Positions 43,909 through 54,462 are shown, counted from the first letter of the stretch. The stretch is DNA of 64,000 bases from an uncultured Pseudomonadota bacterium (GCA_903848935.1 CAINHO010000050.1:31902-95901); one strand, 5' to 3'. Program-made: numbers and translations. The notes: generated from the sequence alone by a model not told the origin.

Positions 43909-45207
43909 TTAAATCCGATTTTCTTTGATTTCGACGAAGGCTTCGTCGCGCAATTTTCGCAGCCACAATTCGGTTTCTTCTTCGATTTTACGTTTACGAA
44001 TGGCATCGCGGACTTGATTCTTTTTGAATTCCGCGCTGTTGTCCCGATTTTCGCGATCTAATACTTGAATGATGTGCCAGCCGAATTGCGTTTGTACGGG
44101 ATCGCTGATTTCATTGATTTTCAATTTTGTCATGGCTTCTTCAAACGGTTTCACCAATGCGCCTGCTTCGACCCAATCGAGTGAACCGCCTTTGATGGCA
44201 GAACCTTTGTCGTCCGAATTGGCGCGTGCCAATGTGGCAAAATCGTCGCCACTCATAATCCGTTCTTTCAATGCCCACGCGCGTTTGCTGGCTTCGACAT
44301 CGTCTACGAGTTCGTTAGTTTTGATTAAAATATGACGGACTTTCGTTTTGACGACCGTGTGACCGTCGGCTAATCCTTTGAGTTCTAACATTTTAAGAAT
44401 ATGAAAACCACTCGGGCTTCGCAACGGTTCTGAAATACTGCCTTGGCGTAATTTGCCGACTTCACTAACAAATAACGTCGGCATATCTTTCAACGTGCGC
44501 CAGCCTAAATCACCGCCTTTCAAAGCGTTACTGTCGCTGGATTCACTCATCGCGGTTTGGGCGAAATCTTGTCCTGCGCGTAATTTCTTCACTAAATCAT
44601 TAGCTTTTTCTTGGGCTTTTTGAATTGCCGTTGATGACGCACCTTCCGGCAGAGCAATTAAAATGTGTCCCAAATGATATTGCACCAAGTCTTCGCCGAC
44701 TTTACCTTGTTGAGTTTCTAAATAATGTTCAACTTCGCGGTCAGTCACTTTGATACGTCCGCCAATTTCCCGCTGACGTAATTCATTCACCACGATTTCG
44801 TTTTTCATGTTTTCTAAAAATGCCGCGTAACTCATACCTTGTTTTTCGAGTTCGACACGAAATTCTTCGGGCGACATATTATTGCGTTTTGCAATATCGG
44901 CGGCGGACGAGTTCAACATTTCGTCACTGATGTTAATCCCTGCTTTCTCAGCGAGTTGACGTTGCAATTTATCGACAATCATTCGCTCTAAAACTTGGCG
45001 ACGCAAAATCGATAACGGCGGCATGGGCGACTTACTCGCGGCAATGCGTTGTTCGACAGTTGAAACTTCTTTTTGTAATTCGTTCTCTAAAATCACGTCG
45101 TCTTCCACGACCGCGATAATGTTGTCTAACACTTCGGCAGGTGCGAAAGCAGGGAAAAGTAACGCGCTGCAAAGGAGGGCGATTTGCTGATTTTTTTTAA
45201 ATTTCAT
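43909..45207 (-). CDS. surA: Periplasmic chaperone/peptidyl-prolyl isomerase SurA
   Basis: 432 aa with a signal peptide (PAFAPAEV), an N-terminal helical domain and two parvulin domains (GHILIALPEG ... and RHILIKTNEL...). It escorts outer-membrane proteins. Its start shares a base with the lptD stop (TAATG). Confidence 0.97.
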   Translation of the reverse strand: MKFKKNQQIALLCSALLFPAFAPAEVLDNIIAVVEDDVILENELQKEVSTVEQRIAASKSPMPPLSILRRQVLERMIVDKLQRQLAEKAGINISDEMLNSSAADIAKRNNMSPEEFRVELEKQGMSYAAFLENMKNEIVVNELRQREIGGRIKVTDREVEHYLETQQGKVGEDLVQYHLGHILIALPEGASSTAIQKAQEKANDLVKKLRAGQDFAQTAMSESSDSNALKGGDLGWRTLKDMPTLFVSEVGKLRQGSISEPLRSPSGFHILKMLELKGLADGHTVVKTKVRHILIKTNELVDDVEASKRAWALKERIMSGDDFATLARANSDDKGSAIKGGSLDWVEAGALVKPFEEAMTKLKINEISDPVQTQFGWHIIQVLDRENRDNSAEFKKNQVRDAIRKRKIEEETELWLRKLRDEAFVEIKENRI

Positions 45208-48038
45208 TATTGCGCTGACCGATAACCGTAAATGTTTTGTTCTAAGAAAGTGTCTAATTTTTCACCCATTCCGGTGAACCCTTTGAGTTCAACTTGGAAA
45301 AATATGCCCGTTTGACTTGTACCTTGAACGTCCGCGCCGTTATAAAATACATTTAAATTGTTGATGTAACGTCGTCCAACAACGCGGAATCGCCAGCAAC
45401 AATTTTCCTTTTCAACACCAAAAAAACTTTCCTGTGTTGAATTGTAAAGTAGCGAGTATTGCCAACGCCCAATTGCTGACCAATTGTCATAAACGGGATA
45501 ATGGAAAGATACGTCACTTTGAATAATATCGTTGGCGCGATTTGGAACAATCGTTGGTGAAATTTTGCGATAGCGATAACCCAAATTCAAAATTTCATTC
45601 GGCTTATTTGTTAAATGTAACACCGCTTTACCACGACTGATTTCATGTTGATACGGATCAAACTGCACACCCGAATCAATGGCAACGTGGTCGTTAATGC
45701 GTGCGCTAAGTTCGCCAATGACATTAGAAAAACGAGTGGTATCGGTCGGCGGCGTAAAGGTTTGTAAAATTGGATTTCCCGCTGAGTCTACTGTTTGAAC
45801 ATAGTATGGAGCTTGAACTTCTCGATTTTGAAAATAGAAGATATTGCCCAAACTAAATTTCGCCCGTTCCTTACCGGTTGTTTCATCAATCAAACGCGAA
45901 CTAATTGCCGCCGTCACTTGATTGGCATCCTGTATTCTATCGATGCCACTAAACCGATTTTCGCGGAACAACGTGTTAAACCAAACGTCGTAAGCTGCCG
46001 TGTCGAATAGTGGAATATCTTTTTGATTGGCACGCGGAATATATAAATAATATAAACGTGGCTCTAAGGTATTTAAAAATCCTTTGCCACCTAAATTCAA
46101 ATTGCGTTCAAATGTCATACCACTGTCGGTCGAAAAAATTGGCAACGTGCGTGAAATTTGGCTTGAATCGCCGCTATTTAACGGGTTACTTAAAAAATAA
46201 TTGGTGTATTGCAACGAAACTTTCGGCGTAACGTAAGCACTCGCCGATTGCATTGGCAAACTTACTGACGGCTTGATGTTGCTGCGTTGACCATTTAATA
46301 AACTCGTATGTTGGAAATAAACAAATTCATTTTCCATCGCCACATTTACCGGCATCGGCAATTGATCAAAAGCGTGTTTTAAATTCACATTGATTTGCGG
46401 CAATTTTCGATACGGTAATTTATTGCCCGTCAGATATTTATCAATCGACTGGTAATTTTCAACCCGTGCAACTGCGTTAATTTCATCGCCGTAATAACCG
46501 ACATCCGCCTGACTTTTCAAATAACTGAAATTTGGCATACTCAACGCGCTACCTAATTCCGCGAAATAATTTTTATCCGAAACGAAATTCAAATCGATGT
46601 TTGCTTGAATTTTATCCGTGAATTTCGTGGTATTTTTCATGGTCGCAAAATAACGCGGTTTATTTTGTAAATAATCGTTTGGCAACACTTCGACACTGGT
46701 CTGACCTTGCGACGATTCGGTTAAATAACGAAATTCACCCGCCAGCAATATGCCACGTTTGCTTAAATAACGAGGTTTGAAAGTCGCGTCGTAATTGTCC
46801 GCAATGTTGAAATAATACGGCGTACTGATATTGAAACCGCTTCGTTGCGTGCTGCCAAAAGAAGGTGCAAGAAAACCGGACGTTCGGCGGCTATCGGTGG
46901 GAAATGAAAGATACGGTGAATAAAAAACGGGTGTGCCTTTGAATTCTAACCACGCATTTTTGGCTGAACCGCGTCCTTCTTCTTTATCGATTTTCAACTC
47001 GGAAGCGTGAACCACCCAATCCTGATTTCCCGTGGGACAACTGGTATAAGCGACATCTTGATAATGTGAAACGGTTTTGCTGTCTCGATAAACTGCGCCT
47101 GCATGACCGCGCAATGGCGCACTTGGCGCAATGAAAAGTACGTCGCGTAATTTCGCTTGATCGTTCGCTAAATCAAACGTCGCTGCATCGGTATGCACTG
47201 CCATGTCGTCATCGCTGTAATACACGTCACCTTGCGCGTCCAATTTTCCTGTGACGCTGTCGTAATTCGCAGCATTGGAAGACATTTGTTGGTCAGCATG
47301 GTCAATTCGAACATTACCAAAATAACTACTGATTTCGTTTTCAAAAATCTCGGAATAATTCGATTTCACGTTAATCGGCGCGTGAATTCTTTCACCTTTA
47401 TTGGTACTGATTTGAACGTATTTCGGCGCATTCGGATTGCTGCAATGTTGCCACGGATCGATTTTGAGTTGTGATTTTAAAACGTTAAACGTCTGTTCCT
47501 GTGTCGCGTCGAAAGCCGCAGGCAAAATACTCAAATTGTGTGAAGATTCTGATTTTGTCGAGACAGTTTTGACTTCAGTAATGCTTTCGCCATTTTCGAT
47601 TGAAACTGATTTTTTAGTTTGTTGGCAATTCCATTCATTACTTTGACCTGCCGCGCCACATTGCCATTCGCCGGAAGTGGGCGCAGTTGAAGTTTCTGTT
47701 GGAACTGAAATAGGACGCGATTTTTCAACTTCGATCACTGCTTTTTCAACGGGTAGCGGCGCGATAATTGGCTCTGGCTTTGCGACCGTTTCGACAACAG
47801 GCGTAGGTTGTTTTTCAGTTTCAATCGGTGCAGGAATTTCAATCGCGACAGGTTCTGGTTTAATAACAGGCGTTTCAATTTTAGAGGCAGGTACGGTTTC
47901 GACGGGCTTTTCGTCACCACTACAAACCCATTCTTTACCGTCTTTACTTTGTTCACAATTCCATGCGGCAGAATTTGACGCAGCTTCGCTTGCATAGGAT
48001 AAGGTCGATATTAAAAGTAAGAATAAAGGTCGTTGCAT
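45207..48038 (-). CDS. lptD: LPS-assembly outer-membrane protein LptD
   Basis: 943 aa. Signal peptide, an N-terminal region with two W-x-C repeats (WNCEQSKDGKEWVCSG; GEWQCGAAGQSNEWNC) and a Pro/Glu/Lys-rich linker, an OstA domain (YDSVTGKLDAQGDVYYSDDD) and a C-terminal barrel. Cys residues near CPTGNQDW and CCWR fit the disulfide pattern. It places LPS in the outer membrane; the order lptD-surA is standard. Confidence 0.96.
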   Translation of the reverse strand: MQRPLFLLLISTLSYASEAASNSAAWNCEQSKDGKEWVCSGDEKPVETVPASKIETPVIKPEPVAIEIPAPIETEKQPTPVVETVAKPEPIIAPLPVEKAVIEVEKSRPISVPTETSTAPTSGEWQCGAAGQSNEWNCQQTKKSVSIENGESITEVKTVSTKSESSHNLSILPAAFDATQEQTFNVLKSQLKIDPWQHCSNPNAPKYVQISTNKGERIHAPINVKSNYSEIFENEISSYFGNVRIDHADQQMSSNAANYDSVTGKLDAQGDVYYSDDDMAVHTDAATFDLANDQAKLRDVLFIAPSAPLRGHAGAVYRDSKTVSHYQDVAYTSCPTGNQDWVVHASELKIDKEEGRGSAKNAWLEFKGTPVFYSPYLSFPTDSRRTSGFLAPSFGSTQRSGFNISTPYYFNIADNYDATFKPRYLSKRGILLAGEFRYLTESSQGQTSVEVLPNDYLQNKPRYFATMKNTTKFTDKIQANIDLNFVSDKNYFAELGSALSMPNFSYLKSQADVGYYGDEINAVARVENYQSIDKYLTGNKLPYRKLPQINVNLKHAFDQLPMPVNVAMENEFVYFQHTSLLNGQRSNIKPSVSLPMQSASAYVTPKVSLQYTNYFLSNPLNSGDSSQISRTLPIFSTDSGMTFERNLNLGGKGFLNTLEPRLYYLYIPRANQKDIPLFDTAAYDVWFNTLFRENRFSGIDRIQDANQVTAAISSRLIDETTGKERAKFSLGNIFYFQNREVQAPYYVQTVDSAGNPILQTFTPPTDTTRFSNVIGELSARINDHVAIDSGVQFDPYQHEISRGKAVLHLTNKPNEILNLGYRYRKISPTIVPNRANDIIQSDVSFHYPVYDNWSAIGRWQYSLLYNSTQESFFGVEKENCCWRFRVVGRRYINNLNVFYNGADVQGTSQTGIFFQVELKGFTGMGEKLDTFLEQNIYGYRSAQ

Positions 48039-48139
48039 AAGGGTGATTTAAGTCTAAATAGCCGAGTGGTGATAGAATGCAGGAGTGCTTTTGAGCTGCA
48101 TTTTAACCTACTTTGACCACCGCTTTCTAACTAAACAAC

Positions 48140-49126
48140 ATGATTTTGAATGATTTAAGAATAATAACGTTGCTGGATTGGCTCGAAAACGATTGCCTTT
48201 TTAACGTATCGAATTGTGAACCAGCTTCAAATGACGCAAGTTTTCGGCGATATTTTCGCGTGACGATTGATGGCGAAACGTTTATTGCGATGGACGCGCC
48301 ACCCGACAAAGAAGACATTGCGCCATTTATGTGGATTGCGAATTTATTTAAACAGGCGAAGGTGAACACGCCCGAGTTGTTGCGACATAATTTAAGCGAC
48401 GGTTTTCTTTTGTTGGAAGATTTTGGTTCCCAATGGTTGCTCGATGAATTGAACAACGAAACTGCGCCTAAACTTTATCGTCGAGCGTTACTCGATTTGT
48501 TGCCGTTGCACACACATGAAACCTTATTGAATGCCGATTTGCCGCGTTATGACGAAGTGTTGTTACGCCGTGAAATGGCATTATTTGAAGAATGGTTTGT
48601 CGAACAGCTTTTAGATGAAGAGTTGCCGCCTGAGTTGTGGAAAAACGTGCAGCAAATTTTGATTCAATCCGCGTTAAAACAGCCTGTTGTGTGCGTGCAT
48701 CGAGATTACCATTCGCGCAATTTAATGGTTTTACCGAATGGCGAATTGGGAATTTTGGATTTTCAAGACGCGGTTTTGGGTGCGTTGACGTATGACATCG
48801 TTTCGCTATTGCGGGATTGCTACATTGATTGGTCAGATGAACAGATTGAAACGTGGTTGCGTGATTATTTTGAGCAATTGAAACAGGCGAAAGTGGTTGA
48901 ATGTGATTTCGCGCAATTTAAACGTTGGTTTGATTTGATGGGAATGCAGCGACATTTGAAAGTGTGTGGCATTTTTGCACGGTTACATTTACGCGATGAC
49001 AAATCGGAGTATTTGAAATCGATTCCTCGTACCTTGAATTACATCGTCAAAGTTTGTGGCGCGTATCCGGAATTGCACGAATTTCAACAATTTTTAGAGC
49101 AACATATTTTAAGGAAATCCAAATGA
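48140..49126 (+). CDS. amgK: Aminoglycoside-phosphotransferase-like sugar kinase (AmgK type)
   Basis: 328 aa. HRDYHSRNLMVL and LGILDFQDAVLG are the APH-fold catalytic and metal-binding motifs. Divergent from lptD, the position of AmgK, an anomeric N-acetylmuramate/N-acetylglucosamine kinase of the cell-wall recycling route. The usual partner murU does not follow; a quinone oxidoreductase is overlapped by 4 bp instead. Confidence 0.82.
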   Translation: MILNDLRIITLLDWLENDCLFNVSNCEPASNDASFRRYFRVTIDGETFIAMDAPPDKEDIAPFMWIANLFKQAKVNTPELLRHNLSDGFLLLEDFGSQWLLDELNNETAPKLYRRALLDLLPLHTHETLLNADLPRYDEVLLRREMALFEEWFVEQLLDEELPPELWKNVQQILIQSALKQPVVCVHRDYHSRNLMVLPNGELGILDFQDAVLGALTYDIVSLLRDCYIDWSDEQIETWLRDYFEQLKQAKVVECDFAQFKRWFDLMGMQRHLKVCGIFARLHLRDDKSEYLKSIPRTLNYIVKVCGAYPELHEFQQFLEQHILRKSK

Positions 49127-50118
49127 AAGCCATATTGATGACAGCCATCGGCGATAGCAATGTTTTAATCGAACAAGAAATCGCGGAACCCAATTTAACA
49201 ACATCGACTGAAATCAAAGTCCGCTTGCACGCGGCGGGCGTAAATCCGGTCGACACCAAAATTCGCAAAGGTGGATTGCTTTATCCGAATGCTGAATTGC
49301 CCACAGTTTTAGGTTGTGACGGTGCGGGCGAAATCGTGGAAATCGGTACAAACGTCACAGATTTCAAAATCGGCGACAAAGTTTGGTTTTGTCATGGCGG
49401 TTTAGGACGTGAACCAGGCAATTACGCCGAATTCACAACAATCGACCAACGCTGGGCGAGCTTAATGCCGCAAACGCTCGATTTCCAAACCGCTGCTGCC
49501 GCGCCTTTAGTTTTAATTACCGCGTGGGGCGCATTGTTTGGACGTGGGGATTTGCAACCGGAACAAACCGTGTTAATTCATGCCGGTACAGGCGGTGTCG
49601 GTCATGTGGCAATTCAATTGGCAAAAATTGCCGGCGCACGAGTTATCACAACGGTCAGCTCACTCGAAAAAGCCGCTTTTGTAAAATTACTCGGTGCAGA
49701 CGAAGTGATTTTTTACAACGAAACCGATTTTGCCAGCGAAGTAAAAGGCTTAACGGCAAATCACGGCGTAGATTTAGTATTGGATACAGTAGGTGCGGAC
49801 GTTTTTAAAGCCAGTATTCCTTGCACCGCCCATTTTGGACGCATCGTGACGTTGCTCGATGCGTCACATTTAGATTTAAGCGAAGCCAGAATGCGGAATT
49901 TGTTAATTGGATTTGAGTTAATGCTCACGCCGATGTTGCGGGATTTACACGCAGCTCGTGATCAACACGTTACCTTGCTCAAACAATGTGCAGCTTATAT
50001 CGACGCGGGAAAATTAAAAATTCACGTTAGTCACGTTTTGTCATTAACGGAAGCGCAAACAGCACACGATTTAATTGAAGCCGGTCACACGATGGGCAAA
50101 CTCGTTCTTTCTATTTAA
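49123..50118 (+). CDS. Zinc-free MDR-type quinone oxidoreductase
   Basis: 331 aa from ATG 49123 (MKAILMTAIGDSNVLIEQEI). Rossmann motif HAGTGGVGHVAIQLAK binds NADPH. No structural zinc Cys cluster, as in zeta-crystallin/quinone reductases. Overlaps the kinase gene by ATGA, so co-expressed. Substrate unknown. Confidence 0.9.
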   Translation: MKAILMTAIGDSNVLIEQEIAEPNLTTSTEIKVRLHAAGVNPVDTKIRKGGLLYPNAELPTVLGCDGAGEIVEIGTNVTDFKIGDKVWFCHGGLGREPGNYAEFTTIDQRWASLMPQTLDFQTAAAAPLVLITAWGALFGRGDLQPEQTVLIHAGTGGVGHVAIQLAKIAGARVITTVSSLEKAAFVKLLGADEVIFYNETDFASEVKGLTANHGVDLVLDTVGADVFKASIPCTAHFGRIVTLLDASHLDLSEARMRNLLIGFELMLTPMLRDLHAARDQHVTLLKQCAAYIDAGKLKIHVSHVLSLTEAQTAHDLIEAGHTMGKLVLSI

Positions 50119-50132
50119 CTTTTCAAATAATC

Positions 50133-51767
50133 ATGACACTCGATTTTTTAGACAAAAAACACACCATTGCAGGTGCAGGTTTTAACCGTTGGCTCATGCC
50201 ACCGGCAGCGTTAGCGATTCATTTATGTATCGGCATGGCGTATGGATTTTCGGTATTTTGGTTGCCACTTTCCAAAGCGATTGGGATTAAACAAAGCATT
50301 GCCTGCCCGGCAGACGTGGGATTTTTCGCCGAATTATTTGTCACCACTTGCGATTGGAAAATTTCCACGCTGGGTTGGATGTACACGTTATTTTTTGTAT
50401 TTTTAGGGTCATCGGCAGCTATTTGGGGCGGTTGGCTCGAACACGTTGGACCTCGTCGGGCTGGCGTGGTCAGTGCTTTATGTTGGTGTGGCGGAATGTT
50501 GTTGTCTGCGCTGGGCATTTACACGCACCAATTCTGGTTGATGCTGCTCGGTTCAGGCGTGATTGGTGGCATCGGTTTGGGCTTGGGTTATATTTCACCC
50601 GTATCGATGCTGATTAAATGGTTTCCCGACCGTCGCGGTATGGCGACGGGTATGGCGATTATGGGTTTTGGTGGCGGTGCGATGATTGGCTCACCGTTAG
50701 CGACGTTGTTAATGGGACATTTCGCCGGTGAAACGAATGTCGGCGTGATGCAAACCTTTATCGTAATTGCAGGGATTTATTTTATGTTCATGATGGCAGG
50801 CGCGATGACGTATCGGTTGCCTGTTTCGGGTTGGCAGCCTGCGAATTGGATTGCACCAACTTTAACCGAAAATAAAATGGTTACGCCGCACCACGTTCAC
50901 GTCAAAAATATATTTAAGATTAAGCAGTTTTGGTTGTTGTGGGGCGCATTATGTATGAATGTCAGCGCGGGCATTGGCGTAATCGGTATGTCGTCGCCGA
51001 TGTTGCAAGAAGTTTTCGGCGGACAATTGATTGGTCTAGCAAAAACTTACAGCGAATTAGATAAACCCGAACTCGCTACGATTGCGACGGTTGCCGCAGG
51101 GTTCACGGCATTATTGAGTTTGTTCAATATCGGCGGACGGTTTTTCTGGGGGAGTTTGTCTGATAAATTAGGACGAAAAGTTACATTTTTTATCTTTTTC
51201 ATTTTGGGCAGCGCGTTGTATTTAAGCGTTTCAGCCAGTGCGATGGCTGGCAATAAATTATTATTCGTCGGTGCATTATGTTTGATTTTAAGCATGTATG
51301 GTGGTGCATTTGCAACTGTTCCCGCCTATTTGGCAGACTTATTCGGCACACAAATGGTCGGTGCAATTCATGGGCGATTATTAACCGCATGGGCGACAGC
51401 TGGCGTTTTAGGCCCGGTGATTGTGAATTATATGCGCGACTATCAACTTGGTTTAGGCATTCCGCGCGAGCAAGTTTATAACCAAACGATGTGGATTTTG
51501 GCGGGCTTGCTGATTATTGGTTTAATTTGTAATTTGCTGATTCGTCCGGTGGATGAAAAATGGTTTATGAATGCCAAAGAACTCGCGCATGAAAAACATT
51601 TAGCGCAGGACAAAATTCATGATGAAGAAATCAGCGCGGATGAAACCAATGATATGGTGACTTCAACACCACTAATTTTGGTTTATGCGGCATGGTCAAT
51701 TGTGGGTATTCCGTTAGCGTGGGGTGTTTATAAAACGCTGATGAATGTCAGTAAATTTTTCGTGTAA
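50133..51767 (+). CDS. OFA-family MFS transporter
   Basis: 544 aa, twelve membrane segments with an extended loop. The start (AIHLCIGMAYGFSVFWLPLSKAIG), the RR-containing loop FPDRRGMATGMAIMGFGGGA and GRFFWGSLSDKLGRK fit the oxalate/formate antiporter (OFA) family. Substrate likely a small organic acid. Fourteen bp after the oxidoreductase gene. Confidence 0.88.
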   Translation: MTLDFLDKKHTIAGAGFNRWLMPPAALAIHLCIGMAYGFSVFWLPLSKAIGIKQSIACPADVGFFAELFVTTCDWKISTLGWMYTLFFVFLGSSAAIWGGWLEHVGPRRAGVVSALCWCGGMLLSALGIYTHQFWLMLLGSGVIGGIGLGLGYISPVSMLIKWFPDRRGMATGMAIMGFGGGAMIGSPLATLLMGHFAGETNVGVMQTFIVIAGIYFMFMMAGAMTYRLPVSGWQPANWIAPTLTENKMVTPHHVHVKNIFKIKQFWLLWGALCMNVSAGIGVIGMSSPMLQEVFGGQLIGLAKTYSELDKPELATIATVAAGFTALLSLFNIGGRFFWGSLSDKLGRKVTFFIFFILGSALYLSVSASAMAGNKLLFVGALCLILSMYGGAFATVPAYLADLFGTQMVGAIHGRLLTAWATAGVLGPVIVNYMRDYQLGLGIPREQVYNQTMWILAGLLIIGLICNLLIRPVDEKWFMNAKELAHEKHLAQDKIHDEEISADETNDMVTSTPLILVYAAWSIVGIPLAWGVYKTLMNVSKFFV

Positions 51768-51769
51768 AT

Positions 51770-51812
51770 GGTATTTTTTGAGCGATGCAAATTGTATCGC
51801 TCATCGAATACC
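51770..51812 (+). other. Hairpin after the MFS gene
   Basis: TGAGCGAT/ATCGCTCA inner stem and GGTATT/AATACC outer stem (51770-51775 and 51807-51812). No downstream T run, but a T run lies inside the left arm. Possibly a transcript-stabilising or attenuating element. Confidence 0.45.
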
Positions 51813-51881
51813 TGTAATGCTTTGACAACAATTTTTCAGTAATATAATCGCTGTTTTCGTTATGTGTAGAGGAAATTTTCA

Positions 51882-53141
51882 ATGGAATTGGTGTTTCACG
51901 ATGTGATTTGTTCGTTAAGTTCGTCACTGGATTTAGTGGGTGTAACGGAAGTGCATCACGGTAAGCGCGTCGCCTTAATGGCAGCGAATATAGCGAAACA
52001 ACTTGAGTGGGGTGCAACCGCTGAATTAAATATGCTTTATGCCGGAATGCTCCACGATTGCGGCGTGTCGAATACGGAAGATCACAATCATCTTATTTCG
52101 GAATTGGAATGGGAGGATGCTCAAGCACATTGCGGGCGGGGGTATCGTTACCTGAAAGATTGTCCTGTATTGGCAAAATATGCGCCCTGGATTTTGTACC
52201 ATCACACGCGCTGGTCGGAGTTAAAAACGCTGGATTTACCGGAAGCGGACAAATTAGCGGCTAACTTACTTTTTCTTGTGGATCGTGTCGATTTTCTACA
52301 GGTGAAATACGTCAATTTCAATCGTGGTGACAATGATATTTTGCTCGAAAATCATCATATCGTGGAAGAAATACAAGCGTTTAGCGGCACATTTTTCGCG
52401 CCGATACTTATCGATGTGTTTGTAGAAATGAGCAAGCGAGAATCGTTTTGGCTAGCGATGGATGCGTTCTATATCGAATCGTCGGTGCGAGCGTACTGCA
52501 AATTTTCAGAACGCAAAAATGCCAGCTTTCCGATGTTGTTGAGTATTGCGTCCTTGTTTTCAAAAATCATTGATGCGAAAAGTCATTACACTAAAGAGCA
52601 TTCCAAATATGTGGCAATGTTAGCGCGGTTTTTAGCCAAAAAAATGGGCTTTGACAAAAAAAACCAGCAACATATTGAACTGGCAGGAATGCTACATGAT
52701 TTGGGCAAACTGCGTGTACCGGATTACATTTTGAACAAAACTTCCGCGCTGAGTGAAAGTGAAAAGGCGAGCATTCAACGTCACAGTTTCGACACTATGC
52801 AGATATTAAAAACCGTCTTTCCACATACCAACATTGCCGAGTGGGCAAGTTATCATCATGAAAACTTGGCGGGTGATGGCTATCCTTTTCATCTTAATGC
52901 AACACAATTAGATTTGGGAGCGCGGATTGTAGCGGTGGCGGATGTATTTCAAGCCTTGGTGCAAAAACGACCCTATCGAGATGCGTTGAATTTACAAGAA
53001 ATCAAACTGATTATGGATGGCATGGTTTCAGCCGGGAAACTCGATGAACACGTTGTGGCTATGTTAGAGAAATATCATGAAGATTGTTTTCACCTTGCTC
53101 AATCGTCTCAGCTGCCAGAATCTGCTAACTTAACTGCGTAA
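51882..53141 (+). CDS. Tandem HD / HD-GYP phosphodiesterase
   Basis: 419 aa. The first half has a degenerate HD domain (AGMLHDCGVS; HH region). The second half is a true HD-GYP domain: AGMLHDLGKLRVPDYILNK and the HHENLAGDGYP signature, followed by VAVADVFQAL. Predicted to hydrolyse cyclic di-GMP. No signal or sensor domain is visible. Its stop overlaps the convergent HAD gene by 12 bp. Confidence 0.93.
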   Translation: MELVFHDVICSLSSSLDLVGVTEVHHGKRVALMAANIAKQLEWGATAELNMLYAGMLHDCGVSNTEDHNHLISELEWEDAQAHCGRGYRYLKDCPVLAKYAPWILYHHTRWSELKTLDLPEADKLAANLLFLVDRVDFLQVKYVNFNRGDNDILLENHHIVEEIQAFSGTFFAPILIDVFVEMSKRESFWLAMDAFYIESSVRAYCKFSERKNASFPMLLSIASLFSKIIDAKSHYTKEHSKYVAMLARFLAKKMGFDKKNQQHIELAGMLHDLGKLRVPDYILNKTSALSESEKASIQRHSFDTMQILKTVFPHTNIAEWASYHHENLAGDGYPFHLNATQLDLGARIVAVADVFQALVQKRPYRDALNLQEIKLIMDGMVSAGKLDEHVVAMLEKYHEDCFHLAQSSQLPESANLTA

Positions 53142-53786
53142 ACTCATGATTCCCCAGCCTTGTGCTTCTGCAAAGTGACGCAGTTTTTCATCGGGATCAA
53201 TGGCGACGGGATTATCTACCAATTTCAACAACGGCAAATCGTTGTGTGAATCGCTGTAAAAATAACTGCCAGTTAAAGACTCCCCAGTTTTTTCTAACCA
53301 CGCATTTAACAACGTCACTTTTCCTTCTTGAAAACATGGCACACCAACAATTTCGCCGGTGTATTGTTCATTGACTAATTCAGGTGTCGTGGCAATTAAA
53401 TTTTCAATGCCATACATTTCCACAATCGGCGCGGTGATAAAACGATTGGTCGCGGTAATTACTAACAACGTGTGACCCAAGGTGCGGTGTTTTTCGACTA
53501 ATTCCACAGCCGCTTGCAGCAAAATCGGCGAGATAACTTCGGCTAAAAACTGTTCACGCCAAAAGTATAATTGTGCAATCGGATGATCAGCAAGTGGTTT
53601 CAAGGCAAACCGCAAAAATGCCGCCATGTCTAATGTACCTTGCTGATAATCTTCGTAAAATTGCGCGTTGATTTGTTCGTAAATCGTGCGATCGACAATG
53701 CCTTGATCAACTAAAAACTTCCCCCATAAATAATCGCTATCATCGGCGATTAACGTGTTGTCTAAATCAAAAATCGCTAAAGTCAT
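53130..53786 (-). CDS. HAD-IB family phosphatase (SerB-like)
   Basis: 218 aa. FDLDNTLIADDSDY (motif I), TATNRF (motif II) and GSYFYSDSHNDLPLLKLV (motif IV) mark HAD-IB hydrolases of the phosphoserine-phosphatase type; substrate uncertain. Convergent with the HD-GYP gene. Confidence 0.9.
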   Translation of the reverse strand: MTLAIFDLDNTLIADDSDYLWGKFLVDQGIVDRTIYEQINAQFYEDYQQGTLDMAAFLRFALKPLADHPIAQLYFWREQFLAEVISPILLQAAVELVEKHRTLGHTLLVITATNRFITAPIVEMYGIENLIATTPELVNEQYTGEIVGVPCFQEGKVTLLNAWLEKTGESLTGSYFYSDSHNDLPLLKLVDNPVAIDPDEKLRHFAEAQGWGIMSLRS

Positions 53787-53826
53787 TTTTGTCGCTTGTA
53801 AAAGTAGTGAAAAGAAAATTACGGCT

Positions 53827-54462
53827 TCATTTTAATTTTCGAATAATCGTTTCGAAAACGGTGTCAAAGGTTTCTTTTGTGAGGCGTTTTGTATTTACGT
53901 TATAACGGCTGGTGTGATAAGAATTTATCAACGTGTGACCACTTGGTAAGTCGTGTTTGGCGTTATGAGCGAATTTCGCACTGGAAATTTTTAAACCGTA
54001 GGCTTTCAAAACGGCTTGATGAGCAATTAGCCCTAACGCCAAAATGACCGATTTTTCGGGCAAAGTTTGTAATTCTGCTGCCAAAAATGAATTGCACTGA
54101 TTGATTTCGTCGCCCGTTGGTTTATTTTGTGGCGGCAAACATTTTACGGCGTTGGTGATTCGTGCATTTTTCAAAACCAAATCATCACTTAATGATTCCG
54201 ACGTTGGGCGATTACTAAAACCAAATTCATGCAAGGCTTCATACAGAAAAATTCCCGCATAATCACCCGTGAAAGGTCGTCCCGTTGCATTGGCACCGTG
54301 CATTCCAGGGGCTAATCCGACAATCAATAATTTCGCATTTTCGTCACCAAATGGCGCAACGGGTTCGCAGTGATAAGTCGGATTTTTTTCTTTTACTTCA
54401 GACAAAAATGCCGCGAGACGCGGGCATTTTTGGCAATTCAAATCGAAGTAATCTGCGTGCAT
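53827..54462 (-). CDS. Uracil-DNA glycosylase, family 5 type (UDGb)
   Basis: 211 aa. IVGLAPGMHGANATGRPFTGD is the family 5 (UDGb) signature, and HTLINSYHTSRYN is the C-terminal motif. The four Cys of a Fe-S site appear as NCQKC and later Cys. Repairs uracil or hypoxanthine in DNA. Starts exactly where cysJ ends. Confidence 0.88.
   Translation of the reverse strand: MHADYFDLNCQKCPRLAAFLSEVKEKNPTYHCEPVAPFGDENAKLLIVGLAPGMHGANATGRPFTGDYAGIFLYEALHEFGFSNRPTSESLSDDLVLKNARITNAVKCLPPQNKPTGDEINQCNSFLAAELQTLPEKSVILALGLIAHQAVLKAYGLKISSAKFAHNAKHDLPSGHTLINSYHTSRYNVNTKRLTKETFDTVFETIIRKLK

Noticed and set aside
43902..44006. N-terminal extension with CGCENC Cys motif on the DbpA-like protein
   Set aside because: The extension lies fully inside the surA coding sequence on the same strand; the Cys are an effect of the overlapping frame.
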